Assembly: GCA_006503475.1 (NCBI GenBank)
Contig: RSEH01000056.1
Location: 118,399 to 182,398 of the forward strand
Direction of reading: 5' to 3'
DNA from: Stentor roeselii
Taxonomy: Eukaryota; Ciliophora; Heterotrichea; Heterotrichida; Stentoridae
DNA: 64,000 nt
Part shown: in pieces, positions 41,347-52,027 of the stretch
Numbering within the stretch: the stretch's first letter is position 1
Layout of the letters: the number at the start of each line of letters is the position of its first letter
Notes under the pieces: model-generated
Databases searched by the model: none
What the model was told of the DNA's origin: nothing
Seen by the model: only the letters and a program-made list of their open reading frames with translations
Translations under genes and position numbers: made by a program

Positions 41347-41850
41347 ATGGAAAGAAATGTCCTTTCATATCCAAATCCTCCAAGGTGGTACAAAGACCCA
41401 AAAGATCCTCCCAAACCGCCAGAAGAAGGTGAATTTTCGATGTTCGGCCGCACATACTCAGTACCATCCAGTTAGACAAAAGAAACCCGTTTAATAATCC
41501 AAGCAGCTGATTTCCCAACCCTATTCACCGACGAAGACCTTCAAGACCCTTTATTTTTTACCAGAAACCTTTTAGTAAAACTTCAAAACTCTTTACTAAA
41601 CGCTTCAAAACACATTCTAAAAGCCTTAGCAGAAAACCCAAAAGAAGCAATAAACAAATTCCAAGAATACGAAAAAATCCTTGTAAACTTCCATCAACTC
41701 ATCTACTGGCTAAGACCTTCACAAGCCCTTCTCGAGGTAAAAAATCGTTTAAGTCTTCAAATCGAGTCAAAAGAAAAACTCTTGAAAGACCTTCGACACG
41801 ATTTAGAGCAACTACGAGAAAACCTGAAAATTGTGTTAGATAATCATTAG
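41347..41850 (+). CDS. MED7: Mediator complex subunit 7 (MED7), two exons
   Basis: 162 residues, visible only after removing the 15-nt intron 41461-41475 (GTACCATCCAGTTAG, with in-frame TAG). Exon 1 reads MERNVLSYPNPPRWYKD followed by a Pro-rich stretch and FSMFGRTYS, the MED7 N-terminal pattern of Pro-rich start and FG motif. Exon 2 has the helix FFTRNLLVKLQNSLL, KALAENP, the MED7 signature VNFHQLIYWLRPSQALLE, and a C-terminal coiled coil (LRHDLEQLRENLK) that pairs with MED21. It would act in the Mediator middle module in the nucleus. Its stop is 8 bp from the stop of the convergent PKG gene. Confidence 0.85.
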
Positions 41851-41858
41851 AATACCAG

Positions 41859-44534
41859 TTAAAAGTCCTTATCCCAATCACCTAAGTAGTGAGAGTCTTT
41901 AACTTTTCGAAGGCTTTTAAAACTTGAGTCGCCTTGATTATTTAAAATTTGCTGAATCGTTCGATTTTGAATGATGCTTGCTTCGACTGTCCTTTCTTCA
42001 ACCTCGACTTTTGGAACATAAGGTGGAGTCAGTTTACGTGAAAGAAGGTCATCCCACTTGAAGCCTTTGAAGTACTTATGCGACTTCAAAGTTTCAGCAG
42101 AGCCCCTGCTGGGTGGGTAGTTATTGAGAAGAGTTTCAATAATAGTCCTTTCCCTCGCGTTTTCCTTCACAAACGACGGGTAGCGAATAAGTCCAGAAAC
42201 GATTTCTCTGTAAACCGTGAAAGCGTCTTCATCTTCATTTCCTCCAAAAGGGACACTTCCACAAATGAACTCGAAAATCATTACTCCGAGTCCCCAAAGA
42301 TCTGCAGAGAAACTGTAACCTTTTCCTAATATCACCTCAGGCGCCATGTACTGAGGAGTCCCGATGACTGAAAAAGTCCTGTCCTTGATGATCTTCGCAG
42401 TCCCGAAGTCTAAAAGTTTCAAGTAGCCTTCATGGTCCACCATGATGTTTTCAGGTTTCAAGTCACGGTACACGACAGAGACCTTGTGAAGGTACTCAAG
42501 AATCACGACTAAACAAGCAGCGAAAAACTGGCAGTCTTTTGAAGGGACCAGGTTGATTATCCTGAGGACCTCGAAGAGACTTAGCCCTTGAACGTACTCT
42601 AAAAGAAAGTAGATTCTTCTGGTGTCTTTAAAGGTTTTCACTAGTTTTATGATGAACTGATGTTCGATCACTTGTAAAATTTTACGTTCTTGTTTAAGAC
42701 TTTCTTGAAGAGAGTGAAAACTGATTTTTTTACGAGATACTGACTTTAAAGCGTATAGCATCTTGTTTGAACGGTTGCAGCAGAGGTAAACGTTACCAAA
42801 AGTCCCTTTGCCCACCATGTCTATGATGACCAGACTTTCTAGCTGAATGGAATCGTCTTGAAGACTGATCCGATGAATTAAATTGTTATGAATGTTTTCG
42901 TCTACGATTTCTATGAACTTCTCACGACTCAGCTTCCATAGAAAGGACTGAGTCTTAGAAACTACTGAAGCTGTGCGACTTTCATTTAAAATTATTGAAC
43001 GCTCACCGAAAAAACTACCTTTTGAAAGAGTTCGGATAAAGTGATCGTCTTTGAAAACTTCAACTTGGCCTTCTTTGATTATAAATAAACTGTCTCCTGG
43101 ATCACCCATGTTGAATATTTGCTCATTCGCTTGGAAATTGATTTGAACTACGTTTTTTGATAAGGATTCGATTTTTTCTGGACTTAGTAGGCCGAAAGGG
43201 TTGATTTTTTTTAGGATTTCTATGATTTTGTTTAACTCGATTCGTGAGGATAAATCACTTCCGAGAATTTTTATGATTTTGTCAGTTTTTATCATTCCTA
43301 GGTCAGTGTCGGTTTCTGCAAAGTAATTTTCGGAGAAGACTGAAGACTTTTTGAGGTAAATTGCTTTGCTTCCGATAACTTGGAAGATTGATTTTATTTT
43401 TCTGCTGTTTGAGATTGATCCTTTTAGAACTATCCAGAGATGCTTACCTTTCAAGTTCCCTTCTGGAATAGCTAGTTCTCCTTTATTGTATGACAAAAAT
43501 TCTACTTTTGATATAATTTCATCGATCTGTGTCTTCGTGAGCCCTTGCAAAAACTGAGCCCTTTCTAAAGCAACCCTTAAAGCATTCTTATAAAGTAAAA
43601 ACTGAAACTTATCCCCAAGAACCTGAGCAACCGAATTCCTTCCAAAACTCAAAACCGACGTTTTATTAACAGCAGTAACCGTAGCAGATCTCGCAGTATT
43701 ATAAAGCAAAGCCATCTCTCCAAAATAATCTCCTCTATCAAGAACCCTTAAAACCTTTCCTTGAATTGTGCATTCAACCTGTCCTTCCTTGACAATATAA
43801 AACAAGTCGCCAGGGTCTCCTTCCACAACAATTTTCTGTCCATTAGAAAAGTTCTGAACAACGACCGCTTCGAGTAATTTATCAAGTTCATCGTTATTTA
43901 AATTCTGTAAAAATGGGATGTTTCCAACAAACTTTTTATTTTCTTCAAAACTGAGAGTGTTGAGTGTTTTCAAAGCATCTCTGAATATCTTCCTGTCCAG
44001 TCCCCATAGAGTGACATTGTCAATTGACTTGATAGTAGCAGTTCTTTCTGTGTTGTTTAATAAGGCCAACTCGCCGAAACCATAGCCTTCAGTGATGAAC
44101 CCTTTTCTTTGTCCATTTACGATTAATTCAGCTATTCCTTTGACCAAGATGAAAAAAGTATGACCTGGGTTGCCTTGTTGGAAAATGACTTGACATGGTT
44201 CTATCACATAACATTTCATCTGGTCTATCAATTCTTTCATTTTGTCTTCTGGAAGGTAAGAAAACAGAAAATGCTGGGAAAGGGCCTTCTTTATTAGTTT
44301 TAAATCTTCTGATGTCTTCGTCTTTGATATTATTTTACTTGATGGAGCGTCGAATAACTCAGAGTGCACCAGTTCGTAGCTTTTCCATCTTTCGGGAATC
44401 AAACGGGCTTCTTGGTCTAAAGCCTCTGTCAGAAGGTGGTCTGAAGATTTAAATGTTTTTACTGTTTGTGCTGTGGTTCGAGCTAGTGGAGTTACTTCAG
44501 TGGTTTTCTTAAAGCAATTCTTGCAATTTCCCAT
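41859..44534 (-). CDS. PKG: cGMP-dependent protein kinase (PKG) with four cyclic-nucleotide sites
   Basis: 891 residues starting MGNCKNCF, a good N-myristoylation and acylation site. Four cNMP-binding domains follow: A (~85-200, FGELALLNNTERTATI), B (~205-320, FGEMALLYNTARSATV), C (~325-440, degenerate, no GE-R cassette) and D (~445-560, FGERSIILNESRTASV). A, B and D keep the arginine of the phosphate-binding cassette. The kinase (~575-835) has VGKGTFGNVYL, YRDLKPEN, LLDFGTAK and GTPQYMAPE, followed by an AGC tail. The four-site plan with one dead site matches alveolate PKGs, as in Plasmodium. It probably links cGMP to ciliary or secretory responses. Closest alternative: PKA catalytic/regulatory fusion, less likely given the cassette types. 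Confidence 0.92.
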   Translation of the reverse strand: MGNCKNCFKKTTEVTPLARTTAQTVKTFKSSDHLLTEALDQEARLIPERWKSYELVHSELFDAPSSKIISKTKTSEDLKLIKKALSQHFLFSYLPEDKMKELIDQMKCYVIEPCQVIFQQGNPGHTFFILVKGIAELIVNGQRKGFITEGYGFGELALLNNTERTATIKSIDNVTLWGLDRKIFRDALKTLNTLSFEENKKFVGNIPFLQNLNNDELDKLLEAVVVQNFSNGQKIVVEGDPGDLFYIVKEGQVECTIQGKVLRVLDRGDYFGEMALLYNTARSATVTAVNKTSVLSFGRNSVAQVLGDKFQFLLYKNALRVALERAQFLQGLTKTQIDEIISKVEFLSYNKGELAIPEGNLKGKHLWIVLKGSISNSRKIKSIFQVIGSKAIYLKKSSVFSENYFAETDTDLGMIKTDKIIKILGSDLSSRIELNKIIEILKKINPFGLLSPEKIESLSKNVVQINFQANEQIFNMGDPGDSLFIIKEGQVEVFKDDHFIRTLSKGSFFGERSIILNESRTASVVSKTQSFLWKLSREKFIEIVDENIHNNLIHRISLQDDSIQLESLVIIDMVGKGTFGNVYLCCNRSNKMLYALKSVSRKKISFHSLQESLKQERKILQVIEHQFIIKLVKTFKDTRRIYFLLEYVQGLSLFEVLRIINLVPSKDCQFFAACLVVILEYLHKVSVVYRDLKPENIMVDHEGYLKLLDFGTAKIIKDRTFSVIGTPQYMAPEVILGKGYSFSADLWGLGVMIFEFICGSVPFGGNEDEDAFTVYREIVSGLIRYPSFVKENARERTIIETLLNNYPPSRGSAETLKSHKYFKGFKWDDLLSRKLTPPYVPKVEVEERTVEASIIQNRTIQQILNNQGDSSFKSLRKVKDSHYLGDWDKDF

Positions 44535-45144
44535 TGATTTATTAAAGAGAGGAAGGAAAGTGGGAGAAGAATATGAATTGAGAAGATCGGTGTTCTGGAA
44601 TTCATAATTTTTAAGAATTGGGGCAAAACGGCTTAAATTTTAGAAGTTCTGGTGTTTTTTGGAATTTGTGTTGTTCCAATTTTAAATTATTATTTTCTTA
44701 ATTTTTAGTAAAGATAGAAATTGAATTATAAGACTTATATTGTAAATAGTTTTATCGATTATCAAATGATTTTTTTTTGCAAAAGTGATTCTGAAATCAA
44801 TCGAATATCAAAAGGTATTATCATCTTTAATGGATTAATATTTTAATATTTCAAAAGTCTATTTCTAAAGGGATCCTCTGAATAACATAGTTCTAAATTC
44901 AAAGACTTAAAATAAATATTTCAGCGAGAATGATAGACCCTTAAAAATACTTAAAAAAATTAAAATTTTTTAACATTTATAAAAATCAAACAAAAAAGAT
45001 CCAAATCCTTCTATAAATTCTCAGACTTCTCAATTATGAAATGATAATCTTACCAAATCCAATAATTTTTTAATAAAACCATCTCTAATTGAAGTTAAAA
45101 AAATCCATTTATCCATTATCTAATAATTCAATTTTCTAATAAAT
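44535..45144. other. AT-rich intergenic spacer, ~610 bp
   Basis: Between PKG and the canonical endonuclease III gene, both on the minus strand. Nothing beyond AT-rich sequence is seen. Confidence 0.5.
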
Positions 45145-45879
45145 TTACTTATTTTTCTTATTTTTCTTCAAATTTTGCTTTCCAGTAGGACAAGAATCTC
45201 TAACATCACAAAGATGACAAAGAGGTCCAATCGGTTTACAATGCATTTGTCCAAACCCAACAAGCATTTCATTAACTTCAGCCCATTTTTCCTTCGGCAG
45301 CATTTTTTCCAAGGCATTCATAGTCTGAAGTGGATTTTTGGTATTGACCCACCCAAGTCGATTCGAAACTCGATGAACATGAGTATCGACAGCGATGCCT
45401 TCAACTTTATCATAACATATCTGAAGGAAAAGATGAGTCATTTTTGGTCCTACCCCTGGCAATTGTGAGACAATTTTGAAGTCTCCAGGAACATCGTCGT
45501 CATACTTTTCATTTAAGATCACTGCAGTTTTTTTCAAGAACTTTGCTTTATTGTTATGAAAACTCACTCCATACAAGTCATTCGCCAAATCGGATTCAGA
45601 CGTTTGGAGGATTGAATTGATTGAAAGTCCTTTGTCGATAAGAAATCGCATTTTTTTAGCTGTTACTGGGTCTCTTGTCTGGGAACTCAACATTAAACCT
45701 ACTAAAGTTTGGAATCTGAAAGTCTTTGGGTCAGCATCTTCTCCGAGGGTTGCAGCTCCTTCGATGTCGACTGGTGCTGTCATTTTTGAACGCATTTTAG
45801 AGATTTTTGAGTAAACGGCTTCCCAGTCGGCTTTTACTTTCGGGCTTCCGATTGGCCCTTTGATGATTTTTTTTACCAT
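45145..45879 (-). CDS. NTHL1: Endonuclease III / NTHL1 DNA glycosylase-AP lyase
   Basis: 244 residues. SSQTRDPVTAKKM, the helix-hairpin-helix LPGVGPKMTH with catalytic Lys147, and GIAVDTHVHRVSNRLGW with Asp166 match eukaryotic NTHL1 closely. The 4Fe-4S loop is C-x6-C-x2-C-x5-C (CKPIGPLCHLC...). It removes oxidised pyrimidines and cleaves abasic sites. The tail is Lys/Asn-rich. The N terminus starts right at the domain, so nuclear or mitochondrial targeting is not obvious. Compare the Lys-to-Arg paralogue at 39188. Confidence 0.95.
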   Translation of the reverse strand: MVKKIIKGPIGSPKVKADWEAVYSKISKMRSKMTAPVDIEGAATLGEDADPKTFRFQTLVGLMLSSQTRDPVTAKKMRFLIDKGLSINSILQTSESDLANDLYGVSFHNNKAKFLKKTAVILNEKYDDDVPGDFKIVSQLPGVGPKMTHLFLQICYDKVEGIAVDTHVHRVSNRLGWVNTKNPLQTMNALEKMLPKEKWAEVNEMLVGFGQMHCKPIGPLCHLCDVRDSCPTGKQNLKKNKKNK

Positions 45880-46176
45880 GCTGATAGTCAGTATTTTTAA
45901 TGGAATTTTATATTGTTGGGGTTTTTTGATTTTAAGAGGATTGATAAGAAATGATTTGGGTTTTATTTGAATTTTAATCTTGAAGGATTATTTATACTCA
46001 GATTAGTTGAATTTAAGGAAATTTATGGTATTAATAAAGGTTTAATATGAGAGAGGGCAGCACTGTGATTAGAAAACTTAATCTTACTGAATTACTGATA
46101 AAAAGATTGAATTTTTATTAGAAAATTCATGTGTCTTTAATTAGATCTAGTTGAATTAAGTAATCTATAAGCTACT

Positions 46177-47496
46177 TTAAATCAAATAAAACTCTCTTCT
46201 TCGATATGAGAGTCTTTGACAGCATCTCTTGATTGAGCGATGACAATAATATCCTAAGACAATCAGATCAACTATGACACAAAAAGCTATAAGCAAAATA
46301 ACAGCAATCACAAAGATAATCGCTTCACACTTTTTTCTAAGATCAAAACCTTTGTAAGTATGATTTGCCCAAATAAAGAACATCGCAGGTCCGAAGATTA
46401 ATAAAAGAGGACTCAGAAGAATACCGAAAATCCAAATCAGGCAAACAACCAGTCGTTTGCACCAAATTCGACAACAGGTCCATCGAGTTCTCATAATGCT
46501 TCCAGACTGCATACTTGGGCATCCAAAAGGATTCAAACTTTCAAAGTGGCTGTAAGAATAAACTCCTCGGCAAAGCCAGCACCATTGATGGCCACATCCT
46601 GCACAAGTTATATGATTGCATCCGTCGATTTTTTCAATTTTGAACTTGCAGCCTGGACATGCCTGAACTTCTTTCCCAGTAGCCCATTTTTCATATCCTT
46701 TATCAATAACCACTTGACATTTTTTATTTTTATGCCAAGGTAGTCCACAATCAAAGCACAAAAGACTTCCACAAAGACTACACGACTGTTTTTTCTGATT
46801 ATTTTCATTTCTAACAAGTCCTTCGCAATCAGGTTGATAACAATGTTTAACCCTTTGGTCTTTTTCAATGACTTTTCTCTGTTTAAACTTCAAGTATTTG
46901 CTGAAAGATTCCTTTGAAACCAGTTCTTGAATTTCATTTTCTGAGAAGATAGTAAGACAAGTTAATTTTGGGCATTTAATTCTTTCTACTTTTCCTTCAG
47001 AGATGAGAGTTTCAATATATTGAATCAGGCATTTTTTACAATAAAGGTGGGCTGGACATGAGGACAGGTTAAAAGGATCTTCAATGTCAAATAAGCAGAT
47101 TTCGCATAAGGACCCGATTATCACAGGGTTCACTTCAATAGAGTGATTCGAAAATGATGAAAATGTTACTTGTTGAAGTGATTCTTCGTGTAAGGTAGGT
47201 GAAGAGAATGAATTTTTGAAATGGATGTGAACGTCGAGTGGTTCCTTGCATATTAAACATGTATCAAGGTCGCCTGCTGATTATTGATTACGCTCATATT
47301 CATGCTCCCAAGTGTTGAATCCTTTTGATATGAAGTTGAGAAGGGTTTCCACATTGAATGAATTTGTTGAGTTAATTGCATATAAGCTTACTTCACGAGA
47401 ATATCCCATTTCTCGTAGGGTGTTCAAGGTTTTGTATTCAAGTGAACTCGCACGGTCTCTTTTTGGTGATTCCAACTCATGTTCTTCCTTTATCAT
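46177..47496 (-). CDS. UBA-RBR E3 ubiquitin ligase with two membrane helices, two exons
   Basis: 434 residues after removing the 15-nt intron 47277-47291 (GTAATCAATAATCAG on the minus strand, with TAA). Exon 1 encodes a UBA-like domain (LNTLREMGYSREVSLYAI). After the splice comes a CLICKEPLDVH cysteine pair, then RING1 (CEICLFD ... CKKC ... CPKLTC), an IBR (CYQPDCEGLV ... CSLCGSLLCFDCG) and RING2 (CPGCKFKIEK, DGCNHITC, CWLC) with the catalytic Cys in GCNHI. Two hydrophobic segments near the C terminus (CLIWIFGILLSPLLLIFGPA and AIIFVIAVILLIAFCVIV) give an RNF144/RNF19-like membrane-anchored RBR. Without the intron the gene appears to start at a GTG. The N-terminal UBA suggests binding of ubiquitin on substrates. 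Confidence 0.88.
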
Positions 47497-50052
47497 TACT
47501 TTATTTGAATTTTTCCAGATGATAAACAGTTTACAACTATGTATTGTTAAATAATCTATTTTCTACCCTTTCAATGCACTCTCTTTTCAAACCTGCACTT
47601 AAAGCATTCTTTGTAATTGTCTGCATGATCAAGCACTTGATTATGCCACTTATTAGAGAAATCTGTTGCTCTGCATTACATTTGAACACTATCAAGGTGA
47701 GTGAAGTAAGCATTAAAACAGTAATCAACTAGTTCTTTTGATTGAGCCTTTGAAGATTGCGCAAATAATAAATCATCTCTTTTATCAAAGCAGTCACAAT
47801 CATAACTTGTTCATTCCGACTAGATAGATGACAGAGGATATCAAAAAACTTTTGATAGTGCTTTTGTGGATGATTGGCTTGATGATTTAATCTCTTTCTA
47901 CCAACTTTCCCAGCTTTTCAGAAGCCTTAAAGTCGAAGAACTTTGGGAATTGCACAAAAATTCGGCATTTTTCTCACTTTAGGTGCTTAGAACCTCAGGT
48001 AAGTAGCATAATGAGTTGAATTTTATTGGCTTTTATAGATTTTACGGCCATTTTCAAGGTGATTGGATTGATTTGTCAGCAAATTTTGCAAGTGTCTGGC
48101 CTGAATTTAATAAATAGTAAGTTTTAAGACAAAAAAATATCTTTATATTCAAAAATATAACTTTAAGATTTTAAAGGTATTTTGAGGAAGAATTGATTTG
48201 CTAAGCTGCAATTATTATTAAAGTTAGCATGACCCAAAGTAGTGAATCATCATATAATGTGTGTATAAAGATCTCGATAGATTTTTTCTTTCTAAAATAC
48301 AAGAATTATCAAATATATTGAAGAAATTCGTAAAAGGTTTTTATAAATCATATAAATTAAGAACATTGCATTCAGAATCGCCATAAGACCTATTCTCTAT
48401 AAAAAAAAACTTCGATTTATTATTCACTCAACCAGAATATTAAGGATATTTTTTGAAATCGTAATCAAATATTAAGATTTGGCATTTATTATATGATTAA
48501 AAAATTGAAATAAAGGCAACTTCAAGTCTTCAGGCATATGCATCACTCAGTTACTATTTCTTATACATGATACAAAAAATACCTTAAAATATATTACGAT
48601 ACTTACCTTGAATACAAAAATAAATGGTTAATCCAAAAATATAAGAATAAATTTTCTTCTCTTTTATTGAAATTTCGAATACAAATCAAATTACCTTATA
48701 AATAATTCTATATGATTTACTTCTCAAACATTTATGAATATTCGTCAAATTTTATAAGAATTAATTTCTCACCTTTCATCGATGTATTTGAAGAGTCAAG
48801 CGAAACTCAATAACTAAAAATTGACGCTTTTGTACTTTCAAATTTTTTTATTAAATTAAGCATTTATGATTTCTTTAAAAAAAATATTGGTTAATTTTAA
48901 AATACATTATTCCAAAGTCTTGCTATATGCCAATAACTAAGCTTCAAGATTTTCTGATTATTTTACATTTTTAACTAAATTTCTAGATATCAAAATTTGA
49001 AATTTTTAAAGGGTTAAAATCTGTTAGCTTTCTTGAAAGCAAAGTCTGTAAATGACAGTTCAGGTTCACGAAAGATGTTTAAGAAAAAGGTCAAAACTTC
49101 TGATCACGATCACGCTAGTGAAGAAGCCAGAAATCAAAAGAAGTTGTTTAAGTAATATAAAAAGTATTCAGAATCTAAAGGAAAATTATTCACGGCTTAT
49201 GAAAGTTTTAGAACAGACATCTAAAAACAGAATATTATTACGCACTTTAAAGCCCAGAAATGGCAACTAGATATGCTTTTTCTTGGCTTTAAGTAGTAAT
49301 TTGTATAAATTCTTAGTTTCGCCTGTGATATTCAGAATATTAATTCATCTGAAACACTTAAATTCAATATCTTAAGTAAACTATTTTAACTATTGAGTGC
49401 GTGTGCTACTTACATTGAAATCAATATTATCATAAATGATGCTACAATCTTGAAATATCATGAGGTTAAAATCTTCAAATATTTGTTTAAGCCTATTTAA
49501 TATTCCAATTGCACCTAACATTGACTGAATGAAGCAAACTTTAATAAAATTTGAAGTTAATGGAAGAGTTATGGACAGAAATAGAAAAATCTTCCAAAAA
49601 ATAATTTTTTTATGACTTTAGAATAAATCACAAGTTCTAAAATCTGAAGAATTTTAGATTCGAAAAATATATAATTTAAATAAATCTTGATAAAGAAGAA
49701 ATGAAAAGATGCTTGAGAAGAAGCTAAGAAACTATTAAAACACTAGGAAGGACATACCTGGTGACTTTATAAAGTATTGGCTTGAGTATATATGTAAATA
49801 GTCCTGGAAATTAGATAAAGAAAATTTAAAGCGTCTTTACTCGAAAATTATGAGTATATACAATTGACTATGGTTATCCTAATGGTAGTATAACACAAAA
49901 TTTACTCTAATTAGAATATTTTTAGTGTTTCAAAAAAGATAGAAATAACTCAGAACCAGATTAATCTATAATCGTCATTCATAAACATCCTATCTTTTAA
50001 TACTCACTCAATCGATCTAAAATTATATATTGAATTTCTTATTATAATAAAT
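47497..50052. other. AT-rich spacer with possible decayed coding fragments, ~2.6 kb
   Basis: No intact gene is supported. Two stretches look vaguely protein-like. 47755-48120 reads DDWLDDLISFYQLSQLFRSL and later WIDLSANFASVWPEFNK in one frame, but with several TAG/TAA codons. 49041-49270 contains a 72-codon frame and a rival, stop-containing frame. They may be remnants of old genes or chance. No terminal inverted repeat or RNA gene was recognised. Confidence 0.4.
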
Positions 50053-52027
50053 ATGTCAAATCTGACGTCATCAAAGACTAAATATTGTCGTGAATGCCAA
50101 ATAGAAATCATTGATGCTTCAGAAGTAAGAAACCATATAAAAAAACTTTAATTCATAAGTTGATTCAGATAAAGATTGATTCTAAAAAACCGAAAAACTT
50201 GAAAAAAATTTTAGAGAGATTAAGAGTGATCAAGTATTCTCAATTGTTTTATTTTCTTAATGTTTATTCATTTTATTTATTAGGATCAAAATTATCAGAG
50301 TTTATAAATATTGAATTGATTAAAAGTTTAGACTCAGCTAAAAAAGCCTTAAATTATACGAAAACTAATATTTTGCAGGTAGAACTAAATAATAAACTAA
50401 ACATATTCTTTCAGAGTTTAACAGTCAAACTTGTAACAATTTTCACACTTGAAAAAAAGAATTTCACATCAAACTTTAAGAAATTCCTAAATGATCATAC
50501 AAATAATAATCCAAAATCACTCTCAGTTTCTATTGATAAACAACTCTTGATAACTGGAGGATTCGATGGACGACTCAGAATTTGGAGCCTTGTTAGTTTT
50601 TCTCAATTGACTTCTTTAGCCTTTCATACAAGTTATATTAACTCAATTGATATCGATAAAACATCTGATTATTCTTTATCTGGTTCGAATGATTCATCAA
50701 TTTGTTTATGGAACCTGAAAAAAATGAGACTTCATACAGTTTATTATGGTCATCAAAATCATATAAATTCAGTCAAGTTTTCTCAAAATCCTTCTTTTTT
50801 TGTAAGTGGCTCATATGATAAGACAATAAAACTCTGGCATACATTCCAAAAAACACTTTTATATTCGATCTACACTGGCTTATCAGTTAATTTTGTTTCT
50901 TTTTTACACAACCTCGAAGGAATCATTTTTGTTAACAACAGTATAAGGAAGGTGAGCTTTAAAAACTCTGAAAGTTATACTCAATACAATCTAGAAGTAT
51001 CAAGCTTTATTCTTACTGAAAAAACTGTGATTTGTGGACTTGAAAGCGGTTTAATTCAAGTGTTTTTTACTCAAAATTTGACACTTTTCAAAAATTGGAA
51101 AGCTCATTCTGGAAAAGTTAAATCTATAGACTATTGTAAAATTGATGAATTGATTGCATCAGGAAGTGATGATAAAACAATCAAACTCTGGGAAACATCA
51201 AATTACAAAATGATAAGACTATTCAAAACTGAAAAATCAGTTGAATGCATAAGAATAACAAACAAAATTGTTTATTCAGTTGATTATGATTATAAAATAA
51301 GTTTATATGAATTGAAAACAAAGCCTGTAAAAACATTCAAAGAACTTAAGGTTTTTTATTGTGATAGTCTATCGGTTTGCTTTAAACGTCAGTTAATCGT
51401 ATATGGTTTTAAAATGGTTTATTTATACAACATGCAATCAAAAAAGCATATTTGTAACAAGAATTTACATTCGCTAATCTGCAGTTTAGCATTTGTTGGA
51501 TCGATTATTTATGCGCAGTAATTTCTGGAAATATATATTTGCTTGATTGTAATAATTTAGAAGTAAAAAGGCAGTTTTTTTTTGAAGAAGAACCTATTAA
51601 ATTTGTTCGTACACCTACAGATTTTAAAGTAATCGCATATTCAAGTCGAAATAAATTAGAAGTAAGAGATTTGAGATTATTTTCAAAATTATTCACCCAC
51701 AATGAGGATGCAAATGAAGGGAGGTTCAATAAAAACATATTTGTATTTATTAATCGTAAAGGAATATATATTTTAAAAGACTTAAAGACCCTTTCGAAAA
51801 TAAATGGATTTGGTGGTTTTCAATTTTTTTGGTTTAAAAATAGAGATTATTTGATGATTAAAAATAATGCTTCAAAGTTTAATTTGATTGATTTAAGGAG
51901 GCCTAAAGTTATTGAAGTAGTAAAACGTTTGAAAGAATGCCGATTTGCGCTAGCAAAAACTGATTTTTTAATGACAGAACGCTACTTGATTTTATCATCT
52001 CTTCCTTATGTTGATAAAATTCGTTAG
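50053..52027 (+). CDS. WD40-repeat protein with a twice-broken reading frame (possible pseudogene)
   Basis: The main open part is 50160-51521 (453 codons, no ATG at its start). WD40 repeats are clear: TGGFDGRLRIW, SGSNDSSICLW, SGSYDKTIKLW and SGSDDKTIKLW. A likely start, ATG at 50053 (MSNLTSSKTKYCRECQ), is in a different frame and joins by a -1 step in an A7 run at ~50140. The 3' part (51525-52027, from YLLDCNNLEVKR) is in a third frame, joined by another -1 step near 51520. No 15- or 16-nt intron of suitable phase was found at either break. Either the sequence has indel errors or the gene is decaying. Codons are very AT-rich, unlike the housekeeping genes. Confidence 0.6.

Noticed and set aside
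47537-47732. Opposed ~62-codon frames on both strands upstream of the UBA-RBR gene.
   Set aside because: Neither has a supported start context or domain. A cysteine-rich reading on the minus strand is interrupted by several stops.
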